Positions 18,056 through 27,162 of a stretch of 64,000 nt of DNA are shown piece by piece. A program made the position numbers and the translations under genes. How positions within the stretch are numbered: the stretch's first letter is position 1; the number at the start of each line of letters is the position of its first letter. Source of the DNA: Candidatus Planktophila sp. (GTDB taxonomy: Bacteria; Actinomycetota; Actinomycetes; Nanopelagicales; Nanopelagicaceae). The stretch covers positions 342,557 to 406,556 of the forward strand of contig JAUXRP010000040.1 in NCBI GenBank assembly GCA_030681675.1, written 5' to 3'. The notes under the pieces are model-generated. The model saw nothing but the letters and a program-made list of their open reading frames with translations. It made no database searches and was not told where the DNA came from.

Positions 18056-19089
18056 ATCATCCTCATCGTTCGATTAATCATAATGTTCACCGCATCACCA
18101 AAGCCCGCGAAGGCCGGATTAGATGTCTGACCTGCAAAATATCGCGCCCAGATCTGTTGCAAAATCACGGTTAACCTGAAAATTCCAAAGACTTCGTAAA
18201 AAGTAAAGTCATCACATCTCCACTGCGTCTTTTTAAGATATCTGGAAATGAACTCTTGTCGTGTTGGCATTCCGGGCAGATGAGTTGGTTGTCTGCGCAG
18301 TGCTACAAATTCAGGCTCATCATTGCGATCGATCCAGTAAGCCATGGATGAACCTAAATCCATTAGAGGGTCGCCAACCGTTGCTAACTCCCAATCGAGG
18401 GCACCAACTAGTTGTGGTCTATTGTCTAGATTCAGAACTAAATTATCTAATCTCCAATCGCCATGAATAACACAGGATGCAACGTCGTCGGGTTGATTCT
18501 CATCCAGCCACCTCATGAGAACTTCAGCATCTGCAACATCAGGAGTTCGCGCAGCTCTATATCTTCTAGACCAGCCCTCCACTTGGCGTCCAACATAACC
18601 AGGACCTCTACTCAATTGTGCAAGCGGGGCAGAATCTACATTGTGAAGTGAAACTAAGCCATCTATAACTAAATCTCCGATATGAGTTATATTGTCAAGA
18701 GTTAGAGATAAATCTTTGGGCAGATCTCGTCTCAAGATTACCCCTTCAATCTTTTTCATTACATAAAAGTCGGATCCGATAATTGAAAGATCTTGACAAA
18801 GGGCGACAACTTTTGGAACTAGTGGAAAATCCGGAAGTAAAGCCTTTTGAATTGTGAATTCACGTTTCATATCATGAGCTGAAGCGGCCTTAGTTCCTAC
18901 CGGGGGACGCCGCAGAATAAGTTCTTGATCCCTATATGTAAGAAGATACGTTAAATTGGATGCACCTGCACCAAATTGTTGAACTCGTGGAATCTCTGAT
19001 GGCACGTCAGCGCTTTTCTGTAACCATTCATGAACTGCAGCGACATCAAAGGCATCTTCGCTGCGCACTTCTCCAAGTTCAAAACTCAT
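18052..19089 (-). CDS. APH-family phosphotransferase linked to acyl-CoA dehydrogenase
   Basis: 345 residues, aminoglycoside-phosphotransferase fold: GGASNLTYLL-like loop (FGAGASNLTYLL), ELILRRPP, catalytic CVIHGDWRLDNLV and ALDWELATVGDPLMDLG. This type is fused to, or sits beside, acyl-CoA dehydrogenases (ACAD10/ACAD11). In those proteins the kinase phosphorylates a 4-hydroxyacyl-CoA and the dehydrogenase partner completes the conversion. The adjacent, overlapping dehydrogenase gene makes that reaction a good hypothesis here. The substrate range is not visible. Confidence 0.86.
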   Translation of the reverse strand: MSFELGEVRSEDAFDVAAVHEWLQKSADVPSEIPRVQQFGAGASNLTYLLTYRDQELILRRPPVGTKAASAHDMKREFTIQKALLPDFPLVPKVVALCQDLSIIGSDFYVMKKIEGVILRRDLPKDLSLTLDNITHIGDLVIDGLVSLHNVDSAPLAQLSRGPGYVGRQVEGWSRRYRAARTPDVADAEVLMRWLDENQPDDVASCVIHGDWRLDNLVLNLDNRPQLVGALDWELATVGDPLMDLGSSMAYWIDRNDEPEFVALRRQPTHLPGMPTRQEFISRYLKKTQWRCDDFTFYEVFGIFRLTVILQQIWARYFAGQTSNPAFAGFGDAVNIMINRTMRMI

Positions 19090-20339
19090 TTTCTAGAGCT
19101 GGGCTGGCTTTTCAGTTCAATTCGCGCAATATCTCGAAGGTGCACTTCATCTGGCCCATCGACTATTCGAAGGGTGCGAATTCCGGCAAACATCGCAGCC
19201 AGAGGCGTATCTTGGCTGACACCGGCAGCCCCATGAGTTTGAATCGCATGATCGATTATTCGTTCAGCCATTCTTGGTACGACAACCTTGATAGCGGCAA
19301 TTTCTCTTCGTGCAGCTTTTGCTCCAACAGTATCGATTAGCCACGCCGTCTTTAGTACAAGTAGTCGCGCCTGTTCAATATCGATTCGTGCATTGGCAAT
19401 CCACTCTTGAATAACGCCTTGCTGATTCAATCCCTTTCCAAAAGCTGTTCTCTCAGCTGAGCGGCTAACCATTAGAGATAAAGCCCTTTCGGCCATTCCA
19501 ATGGCACGCATGCAGTGGTGTACCCGACCCGGACCTAAACGGGCTTGTGCGATTTCAAAGCCAGATCCCGCTTCACCTATTAAATTAGCAACTGGAACTT
19601 TTACATTTTCAAAGAGAATTTCGGCATGACCATGTTGATCCTCATAACCAAAGACTGTCAAATTTCTTACGATACTTAATCCAGGTGTATCCATCGGCAC
19701 TAGCACCATTGATTGGCGTCGGTAACTTTCAGCATCTGGATTAGTGATACCCATAACTATTAACACTTGACAACGTGGATCCATTGCACCTGTTGTCCAC
19801 CATTTGCGACCGTTGATAACGAACTCGTCGCCGATACGATTGATTGAAGTAGAAATATTGCTAGCATCACTTGATGCAACATCGGGCTCGGTCATTGCAA
19901 AACCAGAACGGATTTCACCCCGCAATAGCGGCTCCAGCCATTGATGTTTTTGTTCTTCGTTACCGAAGAGGTGCAAGACCTCCATATTTCCAGTATCAGG
20001 GGCGGCGCAGTTAAGCGCTTCAGGTGCGATCTCCGGAGACCAGCCAGTAATTTCGGCTAACGCCGCATAATCGGTAACGGTTAGACCGTGCGCAGGTTCA
20101 TGTGAATCTGGCAGAAATAAATTCCATAGCCCTTTTGCTCTGGCATATTCCTTCAACTCCTCAATTACTGCAGGTAAGACATGAGGGTGACCAGATATTT
20201 TTAGCACTTCGCGTTGCCGGTGATAAATCGGTTCAGATGGCAGAACTTTTTGTTCCATGAAAGTGCGTAGGCGCTCAAGGTATTCCTCAGCCTTTAAACT
20301 GTTACTAAACTCCATGGTAGTACCGTACGCATAGTGCAC
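19086..20339 (-). CDS. Acyl-CoA dehydrogenase, ACAD10/11-like
   Basis: 417 residues with the FAD-dependent acyl-CoA dehydrogenase layout: FAMTEPDVASSDA, the WWTTGAMDPRC segment, GPGRVHHCMR and QTHGAAGVSQDTPLA near the end. Two in-frame ATGs exist (20339 and 20315). The first leaves only 18 bases to the divergent SDR, so a leaderless mRNA or the second start is possible. The region between contains GTACCGTAC, a possible operator. With the downstream kinase it forms the ACAD10/11-type pair for hydroxyacyl-CoA breakdown. Confidence 0.9.
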   Translation of the reverse strand: MHYAYGTTMEFSNSLKAEEYLERLRTFMEQKVLPSEPIYHRQREVLKISGHPHVLPAVIEELKEYARAKGLWNLFLPDSHEPAHGLTVTDYAALAEITGWSPEIAPEALNCAAPDTGNMEVLHLFGNEEQKHQWLEPLLRGEIRSGFAMTEPDVASSDASNISTSINRIGDEFVINGRKWWTTGAMDPRCQVLIVMGITNPDAESYRRQSMVLVPMDTPGLSIVRNLTVFGYEDQHGHAEILFENVKVPVANLIGEAGSGFEIAQARLGPGRVHHCMRAIGMAERALSLMVSRSAERTAFGKGLNQQGVIQEWIANARIDIEQARLLVLKTAWLIDTVGAKAARREIAAIKVVVPRMAERIIDHAIQTHGAAGVSQDTPLAAMFAGIRTLRIVDGPDEVHLRDIARIELKSQPSSRK

Positions 20340-20357
20340 TAAAAAGGGGAGAGCCTC

Positions 20358-21119
20358 ATGAATGTTTTAGATACTTTTCGACTTGACGGCAAAGTGGCCG
20401 TTGTCACAGGTGCCTCTTCGGGATTAGGCGTTGCATTTGCGCAAGCTTTAGCCCAAGCTGGAGCAGATCTTGTGTTAGGTGCACGTAGAGTCGAACGGTT
20501 GCCAGAAACAGGTGCACTCGTTGAAGCTGAAAATAGAAATTTCGTTGCGCTAAAAACAGATGTAACAATGCCGGATAATTGCACAGCACTCATTGCACTA
20601 GCAATCGAACGTTTTGGCAGAGTGGATATATTGGTTAATAACGCTGGAGTAGGAACTGCTGTCCCTGCAACTTCTGAAACTCCCGAACAGTTTCGAAATG
20701 TCATCGATGTAAATTTGATGGGTTCATATTGGATGGCACAAGCCTTTGCACGCGCAGCAAAAAGCGGTGGGGCAATAGTTAATATCTCGAGCATTCTTGG
20801 AATGCGCCCTGGAGGTTTGCCCCAAGCCGCCTATGCATCCAGTAAAGCGGGAGTAATTGGATTGACTCGTGATCTAGCGGCGCAGTGGACGGCCAGAAAA
20901 GGAATTCGAGTCAATGCACTGGCGCCTGGATTTTTCCCATCTGAGATGACTGATCAGGTGCCAGAAGTATCGATTGAAATGGTACGAACACTGACGGCGG
21001 CCCAACGAATTGGGCGGGTCGAAGAGTTAGCCTCCACCCTTATTTGGCTAGTAAGTGATGCCTCCTCGTATGTTTCAGGTGTGACGGTGCCGGTTGATGG
21101 CGGCTTTGTGATGCCTTAA
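20358..21119 (+). CDS. SDR-family oxidoreductase (3-oxoacyl reductase-like)
   Basis: A 253-residue classical SDR: VTGASSGLGVAFA, NNAGVG, NISSIL and YASSKAG (Tyr-x3-Lys), ending in SGVTVPVDGG. GGGGAG precedes the ATG. Divergent from the acyl-CoA dehydrogenase operon with an 18-base spacer, so co-regulation from one site is very likely and a 3-hydroxyacyl/3-ketoacyl step is plausible. The motifs alone do not separate this from sugar or steroid dehydrogenases. Confidence 0.85.
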   Translation: MNVLDTFRLDGKVAVVTGASSGLGVAFAQALAQAGADLVLGARRVERLPETGALVEAENRNFVALKTDVTMPDNCTALIALAIERFGRVDILVNNAGVGTAVPATSETPEQFRNVIDVNLMGSYWMAQAFARAAKSGGAIVNISSILGMRPGGLPQAAYASSKAGVIGLTRDLAAQWTARKGIRVNALAPGFFPSEMTDQVPEVSIEMVRTLTAAQRIGRVEELASTLIWLVSDASSYVSGVTVPVDGGFVMP

Positions 21120-21168
21120 CCTTTACCTTTATCCTTTTATCCTGATGGCTACGAAAATTGGAGATACC

Positions 21169-22017
21169 GTGAAAAAACGTTTTGGATTGTTATCAGTTGC
21201 AGTTATTTCAACAGCATTAATTCTTTCAGGCTGCGCCACGAGTGATTCAGCAACATCGGAAGAGGCGGCATCGTGTGCCAAGGCAGATCTTGCGACTATT
21301 GAGCCAGGCAAGTTAACAATAGCTACAGGTGAACCTGCTTACTACCCATGGATTATTGACGATGCACCAGAGACTGGAAATGGTTTTGAAGGCGCAGTGG
21401 CGTATGCAGTTGCAAAACAACTCGGATTTACTAATGATGAAGTTGTCTGGGTCCGTACTACATTTGATAGTGCAGTAACACCAGGGGAAAAGAATTTTGA
21501 CTTCAATCTACAACAGTTCTCTATCACCGCTGAACGGTCAGCAGCAGTTGATTTTTCATCACCGTACTACACAGCTCCACAGGCAATCGTCTCTTTCAAA
21601 GGTAGTAAAATTGAAGGTAAAACTTCTATAGCTGAGTTGAAGGATGCAAAGCTTGGTGCAGCCGTAGGCACAACATCTCTAGATGCAATTCAAAACCAAA
21701 TCGGGATTAAGCCAGAGGTATTTAATGACAATGCAGCCGGCGTATCAGCACTTAAAAATGGGCAGATTGATGGTTTAGTCGTGGATCTTCCAACGGCTTT
21801 CTACCTATCCGGAGTTGAAGTAACAAATGGACTAATTGTTGGACAGCTGCCTTCATCAGGTGCCGGCGATCAATTTGGTCTCTTGATGTCAAAGGGAAGT
21901 GCGTTGACAGCATGTGTCTCTGCCGCCGTTGATGCGATTACAGCCGATGGAACTTTGGCTGCGATCACGGATAAATGGCTCGCAACTGATGCTGGTGCGC
22001 CAGTACTAAAGCCTTAA
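21169..22017 (+). CDS. Polar amino-acid ABC transporter binding lipoprotein
   Basis: A 282-residue family 3 (GlnH/FliY-type) solute-binding protein. I set the start at GTG 21169, which has GGAG five bases upstream and gives a clean lipoprotein signal (MKKRFGLLSVAVIS, lipobox LILSGC), and not at the ATG eight codons earlier. The body has PAYYPWII, FEGAVAYAVAKQLG, DFNLQQFSIT and AAVDFSSPYY. First gene of a binding protein, permease, ATPase operon; a strong hairpin separates it from the permease. Confidence 0.9.
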   Translation: MKKRFGLLSVAVISTALILSGCATSDSATSEEAASCAKADLATIEPGKLTIATGEPAYYPWIIDDAPETGNGFEGAVAYAVAKQLGFTNDEVVWVRTTFDSAVTPGEKNFDFNLQQFSITAERSAAVDFSSPYYTAPQAIVSFKGSKIEGKTSIAELKDAKLGAAVGTTSLDAIQNQIGIKPEVFNDNAAGVSALKNGQIDGLVVDLPTAFYLSGVEVTNGLIVGQLPSSGAGDQFGLLMSKGSALTACVSAAVDAITADGTLAAITDKWLATDAGAPVLKP

Positions 22018-22041
22018 TAGAAAGAATGAAGTAGACGCGGT

Positions 22042-22090
22042 AGCTTGGCGACCATGAGCGAGCGAGTTAACTCGGCGTGGTCGCCAAGCT
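22042..22090 (+). other. 12-bp hairpin holding the permease start codon
   Basis: AGCTTGGCGACC (22042-22053) and GGTCGCCAAGCT (22079-22090) are perfectly complementary. The 25-base loop starts with the ATG of the permease at 22054. It could limit permease translation relative to the binding protein, or stabilise the upstream mRNA. Confidence 0.6.
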
Positions 22091-22920
22091 CACGTGAGAC
22101 AGAACGTGCAATTGCCCGGAAGCGAATTGCCCGCAAACAGCGTTTAATTGCCGCGATTTCCTCGATTTTCGTAATCGGAACACTCATTGCAATCGTGGTT
22201 TCTTCACCGGGCTGGAAAGTAGTTAAAAAAACTTTTTTTGATATCGAATATGGGCGCGAAGTTCTTCCAACTGTCATCGCCGGTCTTTGGATTAACCTGC
22301 AGTTAACTTTTATCGGTGGCGCTTGTATCGGTGTAATAGCCCTAGGCCTAGCACTAATGCGAACAACGAAATCCCCAGCACTTACACCTTTTAGATTTCT
22401 TGCCACGGCATATGTAGATATCTTCCGCGGAGCCCCGCTCATTTTGATCATTTTGCTCGTTGGATTTGGGGTACCGGCGCTACGACTAACGGGTATATCA
22501 AGCAACGTAATTTTCCTGGGCACCGTAGCAGTTGTACTTACTTATTCTGCCTATGTTGCTGAAGTTATTCGTAGTGGAATTCTCTCAATTCACCCAAGCC
22601 AAAGAGCTGCAGCCAGGTCACTAGGCCTGACATCGGGACAGACCATGCGATACGTGGTTTTACCGCAAGCGATTCGCAGAGTTGTGCCACCCTTACTCAA
22701 TGACTTCGTTTCATTATTGAAAGATACAGGTCTAGTGTCAATCTTAGGAGTTACCGATGCAGTACGCGCTGCACAAATTAATTCAAGTCGAACATTTAAC
22801 TACACACCTTATGTAGTTGCCGCAATTCTTTTTCTCCTAATTACAATTCCTATGACGCGCTATACCGATCGCGCGATTCGCCAGCGAACTAATGCACAGA
22901 ATTCAGAAGGTGCAATCTGA
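22054..22920 (+). CDS. Polar amino-acid ABC transporter permease
   Basis: 288 residues of the HisM/GlnP family: an N-terminal cytoplasmic Arg-rich stretch, several hydrophobic helices, and the EAA-type coupling loop QRAAARSLGLTSGQTMRYVVLPQAIR. The ATG at 22054 is preferred over a TTG at 22045 but lacks a good ribosome site and sits in a hairpin loop. The stop overlaps the ATPase ATG by one base. Confidence 0.9.
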   Translation: MSERVNSAWSPSSRETERAIARKRIARKQRLIAAISSIFVIGTLIAIVVSSPGWKVVKKTFFDIEYGREVLPTVIAGLWINLQLTFIGGACIGVIALGLALMRTTKSPALTPFRFLATAYVDIFRGAPLILIILLVGFGVPALRLTGISSNVIFLGTVAVVLTYSAYVAEVIRSGILSIHPSQRAAARSLGLTSGQTMRYVVLPQAIRRVVPPLLNDFVSLLKDTGLVSILGVTDAVRAAQINSSRTFNYTPYVVAAILFLLITIPMTRYTDRAIRQRTNAQNSEGAI

Positions 22921-23666
22921 TGAGTAACGTTTTAGAACTGATTGATATTCGCAAATCTTTCGGAGAGGAATTAGTTCTCAACCACCTTTCTCTTTCAGTG
23001 CCAGAACACACTGCGACAGTTTTAATAGGTGCCTCGGGATCAGGTAAATCAACGCTTCTTCGCTGTATAAATCTCCTTGAATCCATTGATGATGGACGGA
23101 TTCTCTTAGATGGCGATGAAATATCTGACCCACTAATAAATGTAGATGCCGTGCGTCGCAAACTTGGAATGGTCTTTCAATCTTTTAATTTATTTCCACA
23201 TAAAACAGTCTTAGAAAATATTACGTTGGCACCGATTAAAGTTCAGGGTAAGAAAAAAGAAGAGGCGATTGAAGCTGCACAAAAGCTTCTCAAACGCTTT
23301 GATTTAGCTGACAAGGCCGATCAATACCCAGATCGTTTGAGCGGGGGACAGCAGCAACGTGTTGCAATCATTCGTTCTTTGGCTTGCAATCCACGTCTAC
23401 TTTTGTTGGATGAGATTACTTCGGCCCTGGACCCAGTCTTGGTGAATGAAGTTTTAAGCATAGTCCGTGATTTAAAGAGCGACGGAATGACAATGGTCTT
23501 AGCAACACATGAGATGGGATTTGCTACCCAAGTTGCCGATGAAGTTTGCTTCCTAGAATCTGGAGACATTCTCGAACGTGGCAGTGCCCAAGAGGTTTTG
23601 CACGATCCTAAAAATCTTAAAACTAAGGAGTTTTTAAAGCGAGTTCACGAAGCTGGCCGCCTTTAA
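22920..23666 (+). CDS. Polar amino-acid ABC transporter ATP-binding protein
   Basis: 248-residue GlnQ/HisP-type ATPase: Walker A GASGSGKST (residue about 36), Q-loop VFQSFNLFPH, signature LSGGQQQR, Walker B LLLLDEITSALDP and switch His in LATHEMGF. It completes the importer of 21169-23666. A substrate cannot be named; polar or charged amino acids are typical. Its end overlaps the convergent P450 gene by 4 bases. Confidence 0.94.
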   Translation: MSNVLELIDIRKSFGEELVLNHLSLSVPEHTATVLIGASGSGKSTLLRCINLLESIDDGRILLDGDEISDPLINVDAVRRKLGMVFQSFNLFPHKTVLENITLAPIKVQGKKKEEAIEAAQKLLKRFDLADKADQYPDRLSGGQQQRVAIIRSLACNPRLLLLDEITSALDPVLVNEVLSIVRDLKSDGMTMVLATHEMGFATQVADEVCFLESGDILERGSAQEVLHDPKNLKTKEFLKRVHEAGRL

Positions 23667-24910
23667 AGTTTTACAGGCAGTGAGATTAATCCCCGCAATG
23701 CGACATCTTTTCGCCAAGATAATTCAATCGTCGGATCTTTCAATGCAATATTAGGAAACCTAAGCAGAATCTCTTTTATTATCTCTTGACCTTCAATACG
23801 AGCAAGAGGTGCTCCTAAACAAACGTGGACTCCTCGTCCAAAAGCTAAGTGTTTTCTGGTGTCGCGTCGTATATCAAATCGATCTGGATTTTCAAATACG
23901 CTCTCATCTCGATTGGCCGATGAAAGCATTGGAAGTACCAATTCACCTTGAGGAATCGTTATGCCTCCAACATCCATGTGCCGCTTTGTAATCCTCCATG
24001 AGCGAGGTACCGAACCGTCAAACCTAGCCATCTCATCAATAGCCGCAGGAATTAAACTAGGTTCAAGCTGAAGCAAGTTGAGTGATTCAGGTTGATTTAG
24101 AAGCGCTAACATCCCATTTCCAAGTAGGTGAGTTGTAGTTTCATGGCCGGCAACAAAGAGAGTAACAACAGTTGAAACTAATTCTGATTCACTCAATGAG
24201 TCGCTGTGAACCTCAGCATTGACTAAGCCCGACAAGACATCAACTGTTGGATCCAGATCCCCACTTTTACTCAGCAATCTACGCTCACCCGCGAGCTTGA
24301 TCACGAACTCTCGTATTTCGTGAAGCATTTCTTCGGCAAAAATCGCTTTCTGCGGGTCAATATTGCCCCCTTTTTCATACAAGCCATTAATTGCCCCTGC
24401 CCAACGAATCAAGTGTGGGATATCGCTCTCACTTGATCCGAGCAAACGGCCTACCACTAATGCAGGAACTGGAGTAAATAAATCGGAAATTAAATCAACG
24501 TCGCCTCTCAATTCTTTGAGAATTCTGGTTACAACTTCGTGCGTAATTGGTCGCATATTTTCTGAGATTTTGGGAGTGAAGGCTTGAGCCAAAATTCCCC
24601 GTAAACGCTTATGTTCTGGGGCATCAGTATGGGCGAGACCGGTGGCAAAATGAGAGTGGAGCATAGGCAGACGCTCTTGAACAGCGGGTTCTAGTTTACT
24701 CAAAAGGTGAAGAACGCGTCCTTTACTTGAGTAATCTTCGTGGTTGTGCAAAATCTCTGAGACATGTGCGTATCGAGTGATTATCCATCCACCAAGAGTT
24801 GGGCTATAAAAAACTGGCGCTGATTTACGAAGTTCACCAAAGAGAGGATATGGATTTGAAAAATATGAACCGTCAGTAATAGCGTTTTTTAGTAAATCTT
24901 CGCCCACCAT
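23663..24910 (-). CDS. Cytochrome P450
   Basis: 415 residues, soluble bacterial class I P450. The I-helix oxygen-activation motif is AGHETTT, the K-helix is a variant of ExxR (EMARFDG), and the heme-binding loop FGRGVHVCLG places the proximal Cys at residue 364. No ferredoxin or reductase gene lies beside it. Transcription is divergent from the M24-like gene with a 54-base gap. The neighbouring acyl-CoA and alcohol dehydrogenases leave room for hydroxylation of a lipid or terpenoid, but that is speculation. Confidence 0.93.
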   Translation of the reverse strand: MVGEDLLKNAITDGSYFSNPYPLFGELRKSAPVFYSPTLGGWIITRYAHVSEILHNHEDYSSKGRVLHLLSKLEPAVQERLPMLHSHFATGLAHTDAPEHKRLRGILAQAFTPKISENMRPITHEVVTRILKELRGDVDLISDLFTPVPALVVGRLLGSSESDIPHLIRWAGAINGLYEKGGNIDPQKAIFAEEMLHEIREFVIKLAGERRLLSKSGDLDPTVDVLSGLVNAEVHSDSLSESELVSTVVTLFVAGHETTTHLLGNGMLALLNQPESLNLLQLEPSLIPAAIDEMARFDGSVPRSWRITKRHMDVGGITIPQGELVLPMLSSANRDESVFENPDRFDIRRDTRKHLAFGRGVHVCLGAPLARIEGQEIIKEILLRFPNIALKDPTIELSWRKDVALRGLISLPVKL

Positions 24911-24964
24911 GTTTTGGCTCCTTCATGAACGCTCCATTGGCAATTCTTAAGTAAGATTGTAACC

Positions 24965-26029
24965 ATGAACGCAATTAATGAACGCATTCAGCCAATCCGC
25001 GAGTTGATGAAGAAAAAGGGGCTAGACGCTTTTGTTGTACGCCGAAATCCAAATCTAGCATGGGCGATTGCAGGTCGTGCTCATGTCCCATCCACAATTG
25101 ATGCAGCATGTTTTGATCTCATTGTGACTTTGGATTCAGTTATAGCGGTCACTAATTCAATCGAAGCGCCGCGTTTAGTGGCAGAAGAGTTTCCGGCTGG
25201 GCTGGAAGTAAAGATTATTAACTGGTGGGAAGGTCGAGACTCTCTTCTACCAAGAGGCGACATGGTTGGTTCTGATCAAGCAGGTGCCGGACGTATTGAT
25301 TTGAGTTTGGAAGTTGAAGTAATACGTTCCTCGCTGATTGAATCTGATGTTGCACGTTTTAAAGAGATCTGCGTTGATGCAGCTTCGGCATTGGGAGCTG
25401 CAATGAAGGAAGTTAAAAGTTCAGATCGCGAAATTGATGTAGCAGGATTGATTTCTAAATCATTATGGGAGTCTGATTTAGAGATTGCTTTTCTAGGTGT
25501 CGCAGGTGAGTCACGAGTGAAGAGATTTAGACACCCACTCCCGACTAGTGAATTAGTCGGCTCGCGTGTGGTGGCATCAATTTGTGCCAAACGAAAAGGG
25601 TTAATTGCATCGCTTACTCGGATAGTCACTTTTGGTGAATTATCTGAACCTGAAATCAACTCATATTTCTCACTTTTACAGGTTGAAGCCGCGCTTTTTG
25701 ATGCAACAAACGTTGGGAGTGCATTTAGCGAGCCAGTAAAGGCAGCCGTTACCGCCTATCCTGCCAATGGATTTGATGCCGATGAGTGGACTCACCACCA
25801 TCAAGGAGGACCTACGGGATATCTACCCAGAGATTGGCCGGCCACCACAACGACAACTCGATTGATCGCCGAACACCAACCAATTGCCTGGAATCCAACG
25901 GGTCAGGGGTGGAAAGTAGAAGATACGCTTCTAACAACAACATCTGGAGTCAAAATCCTCTCAATCGATCCCAATTGGCCCATGCGAATGGTCCAGGGTA
26001 GAAATCGTCCGAACCTGCTTCGTAAATAG
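24965..26029 (+). CDS. M24-peptidase-like protein lacking metal ligands
   Basis: 354 residues. The N-terminal about 125 residues resemble the creatinase/prolidase N-domain (RELMKKKGLDAFVVRRNPN). The second half has the pita-bread outline, with HHHQGGPTGYLPRDWP and a GQGWKVEDT-type segment. The Asp-Asp and Glu-Glu pairs that bind two metals in active M24 enzymes are not recognisable. A conserved group of such non-canonical homologues exists in bacteria, with unknown function. Catalysis as a dipeptidase is doubtful. Confidence 0.72.
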   Translation: MNAINERIQPIRELMKKKGLDAFVVRRNPNLAWAIAGRAHVPSTIDAACFDLIVTLDSVIAVTNSIEAPRLVAEEFPAGLEVKIINWWEGRDSLLPRGDMVGSDQAGAGRIDLSLEVEVIRSSLIESDVARFKEICVDAASALGAAMKEVKSSDREIDVAGLISKSLWESDLEIAFLGVAGESRVKRFRHPLPTSELVGSRVVASICAKRKGLIASLTRIVTFGELSEPEINSYFSLLQVEAALFDATNVGSAFSEPVKAAVTAYPANGFDADEWTHHHQGGPTGYLPRDWPATTTTTRLIAEHQPIAWNPTGQGWKVEDTLLTTTSGVKILSIDPNWPMRMVQGRNRPNLLRK

Positions 26030-26037
26030 CCTGTCTT

Positions 26038-27162
26038 TTATTTAACTTGAACGCCTTTAATTAAAACTGCTTCAATCTCATGATTAAAATTAACTACAAC
26101 AATATTAGCAAGTTTTCCAGTTGCTAAAACTCCGACTTCTGGCAAATGATATTTCACTGCCGCATTGCCTGCGAAGAACTTAGCAGCTTCCACGTAACTA
26201 ACGTCAAAGTTTTGCATGAGAAACTTAAATGCCCTATCCATAGTCAATGTACTTCCGGCTAAGAGTTCACTGTTCTTAATTTTAGCTACTCCATTTTTTA
26301 CAATCACCGCGATATTTCCAAGTTGAATTTCCCCGTCGACAGACCCAGCAGCTGAAATTGCATCAGTGACAGCGATTAATTTTTTCCGAGCAGTATCTAA
26401 TAGGAGTTGGATTGCCTCTGGAATAATATGCGTCCCATCTAAGATAAATTCAAGGAAAACATCTTTGTCATATAGAGCTTCTAGAGCCAGACTTGAAACA
26501 CGGTGGCTTAATGGGCGCATTGCACTATAAAAGTGAGTGATAATTGAAGCACCACAATCAATGGCTTCACGTGTTATTTTTGCATCTGCATCAGTATGAC
26601 CCAATGCAACGACAACCCCAAGGGATTTTAGCAATTTTATTGCATCGAGAGCCCCTTCAATCTCAGGCGCAATGGTCACAGAAATAATTGTGTTATTTGA
26701 ATTAAAAATTAGTTCTTCAATCTCACTTTTATCTGGTTTCCGCAAAGCCGATATATCGTGTGCACCACAAAATTTTTCAGATAGCCAAGGGCCTTCCAAA
26801 TGTATGCCTGCTACCGTCAAAAAAGGAATGATTGAACCAAGCCGACCAACTTGCTCTAAGAGAATCGACGGTTCCTGTGTGACGAGGGAGGCAAAGAGTG
26901 TAGTAGTGCCTTTTTGCAAGTGAAACTCGGCAATAGATTCAAGGTTTATAACGTCGGTATCAGAGAAGAAGAACCCATTACCTCCATGGCAGTGAGTATC
27001 TATAAACCCAGGAAGCGCAACACCATCAATGACCAGATCACGAGTACTTGGCTCCACAGCGCATTGAATCTCAGTTATCTTGCCCTCATCCACAACAACA
27101 CGAACGCTCTTTTCGAGATTTTCTCCTATGACTGCCGTTGGAAACCAATATTTAGTTAACAT
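26038..27162 (-). CDS. nagA: N-acetylglucosamine-6-phosphate deacetylase
   Basis: 374 residues of the amidohydrolase superfamily: GFIDTHCHGGNG, HLEGPWLSEKFCGAHD (metal-binding Glu), GHTDADA, THFYSAM and the catalytic Asp in VTDAISAAG. It removes acetate from GlcNAc-6-P in amino-sugar catabolism. The start overlaps the nagB-like stop by 11 bases, so nagB-nagA form one unit. HFYSAM replaces the common HLYNAM, a mild divergence that might reflect a related substrate. Confidence 0.88.
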   Translation of the reverse strand: MLTKYWFPTAVIGENLEKSVRVVVDEGKITEIQCAVEPSTRDLVIDGVALPGFIDTHCHGGNGFFFSDTDVINLESIAEFHLQKGTTTLFASLVTQEPSILLEQVGRLGSIIPFLTVAGIHLEGPWLSEKFCGAHDISALRKPDKSEIEELIFNSNNTIISVTIAPEIEGALDAIKLLKSLGVVVALGHTDADAKITREAIDCGASIITHFYSAMRPLSHRVSSLALEALYDKDVFLEFILDGTHIIPEAIQLLLDTARKKLIAVTDAISAAGSVDGEIQLGNIAVIVKNGVAKIKNSELLAGSTLTMDRAFKFLMQNFDVSYVEAAKFFAGNAAVKYHLPEVGVLATGKLANIVVVNFNHEIEAVLIKGVQVK

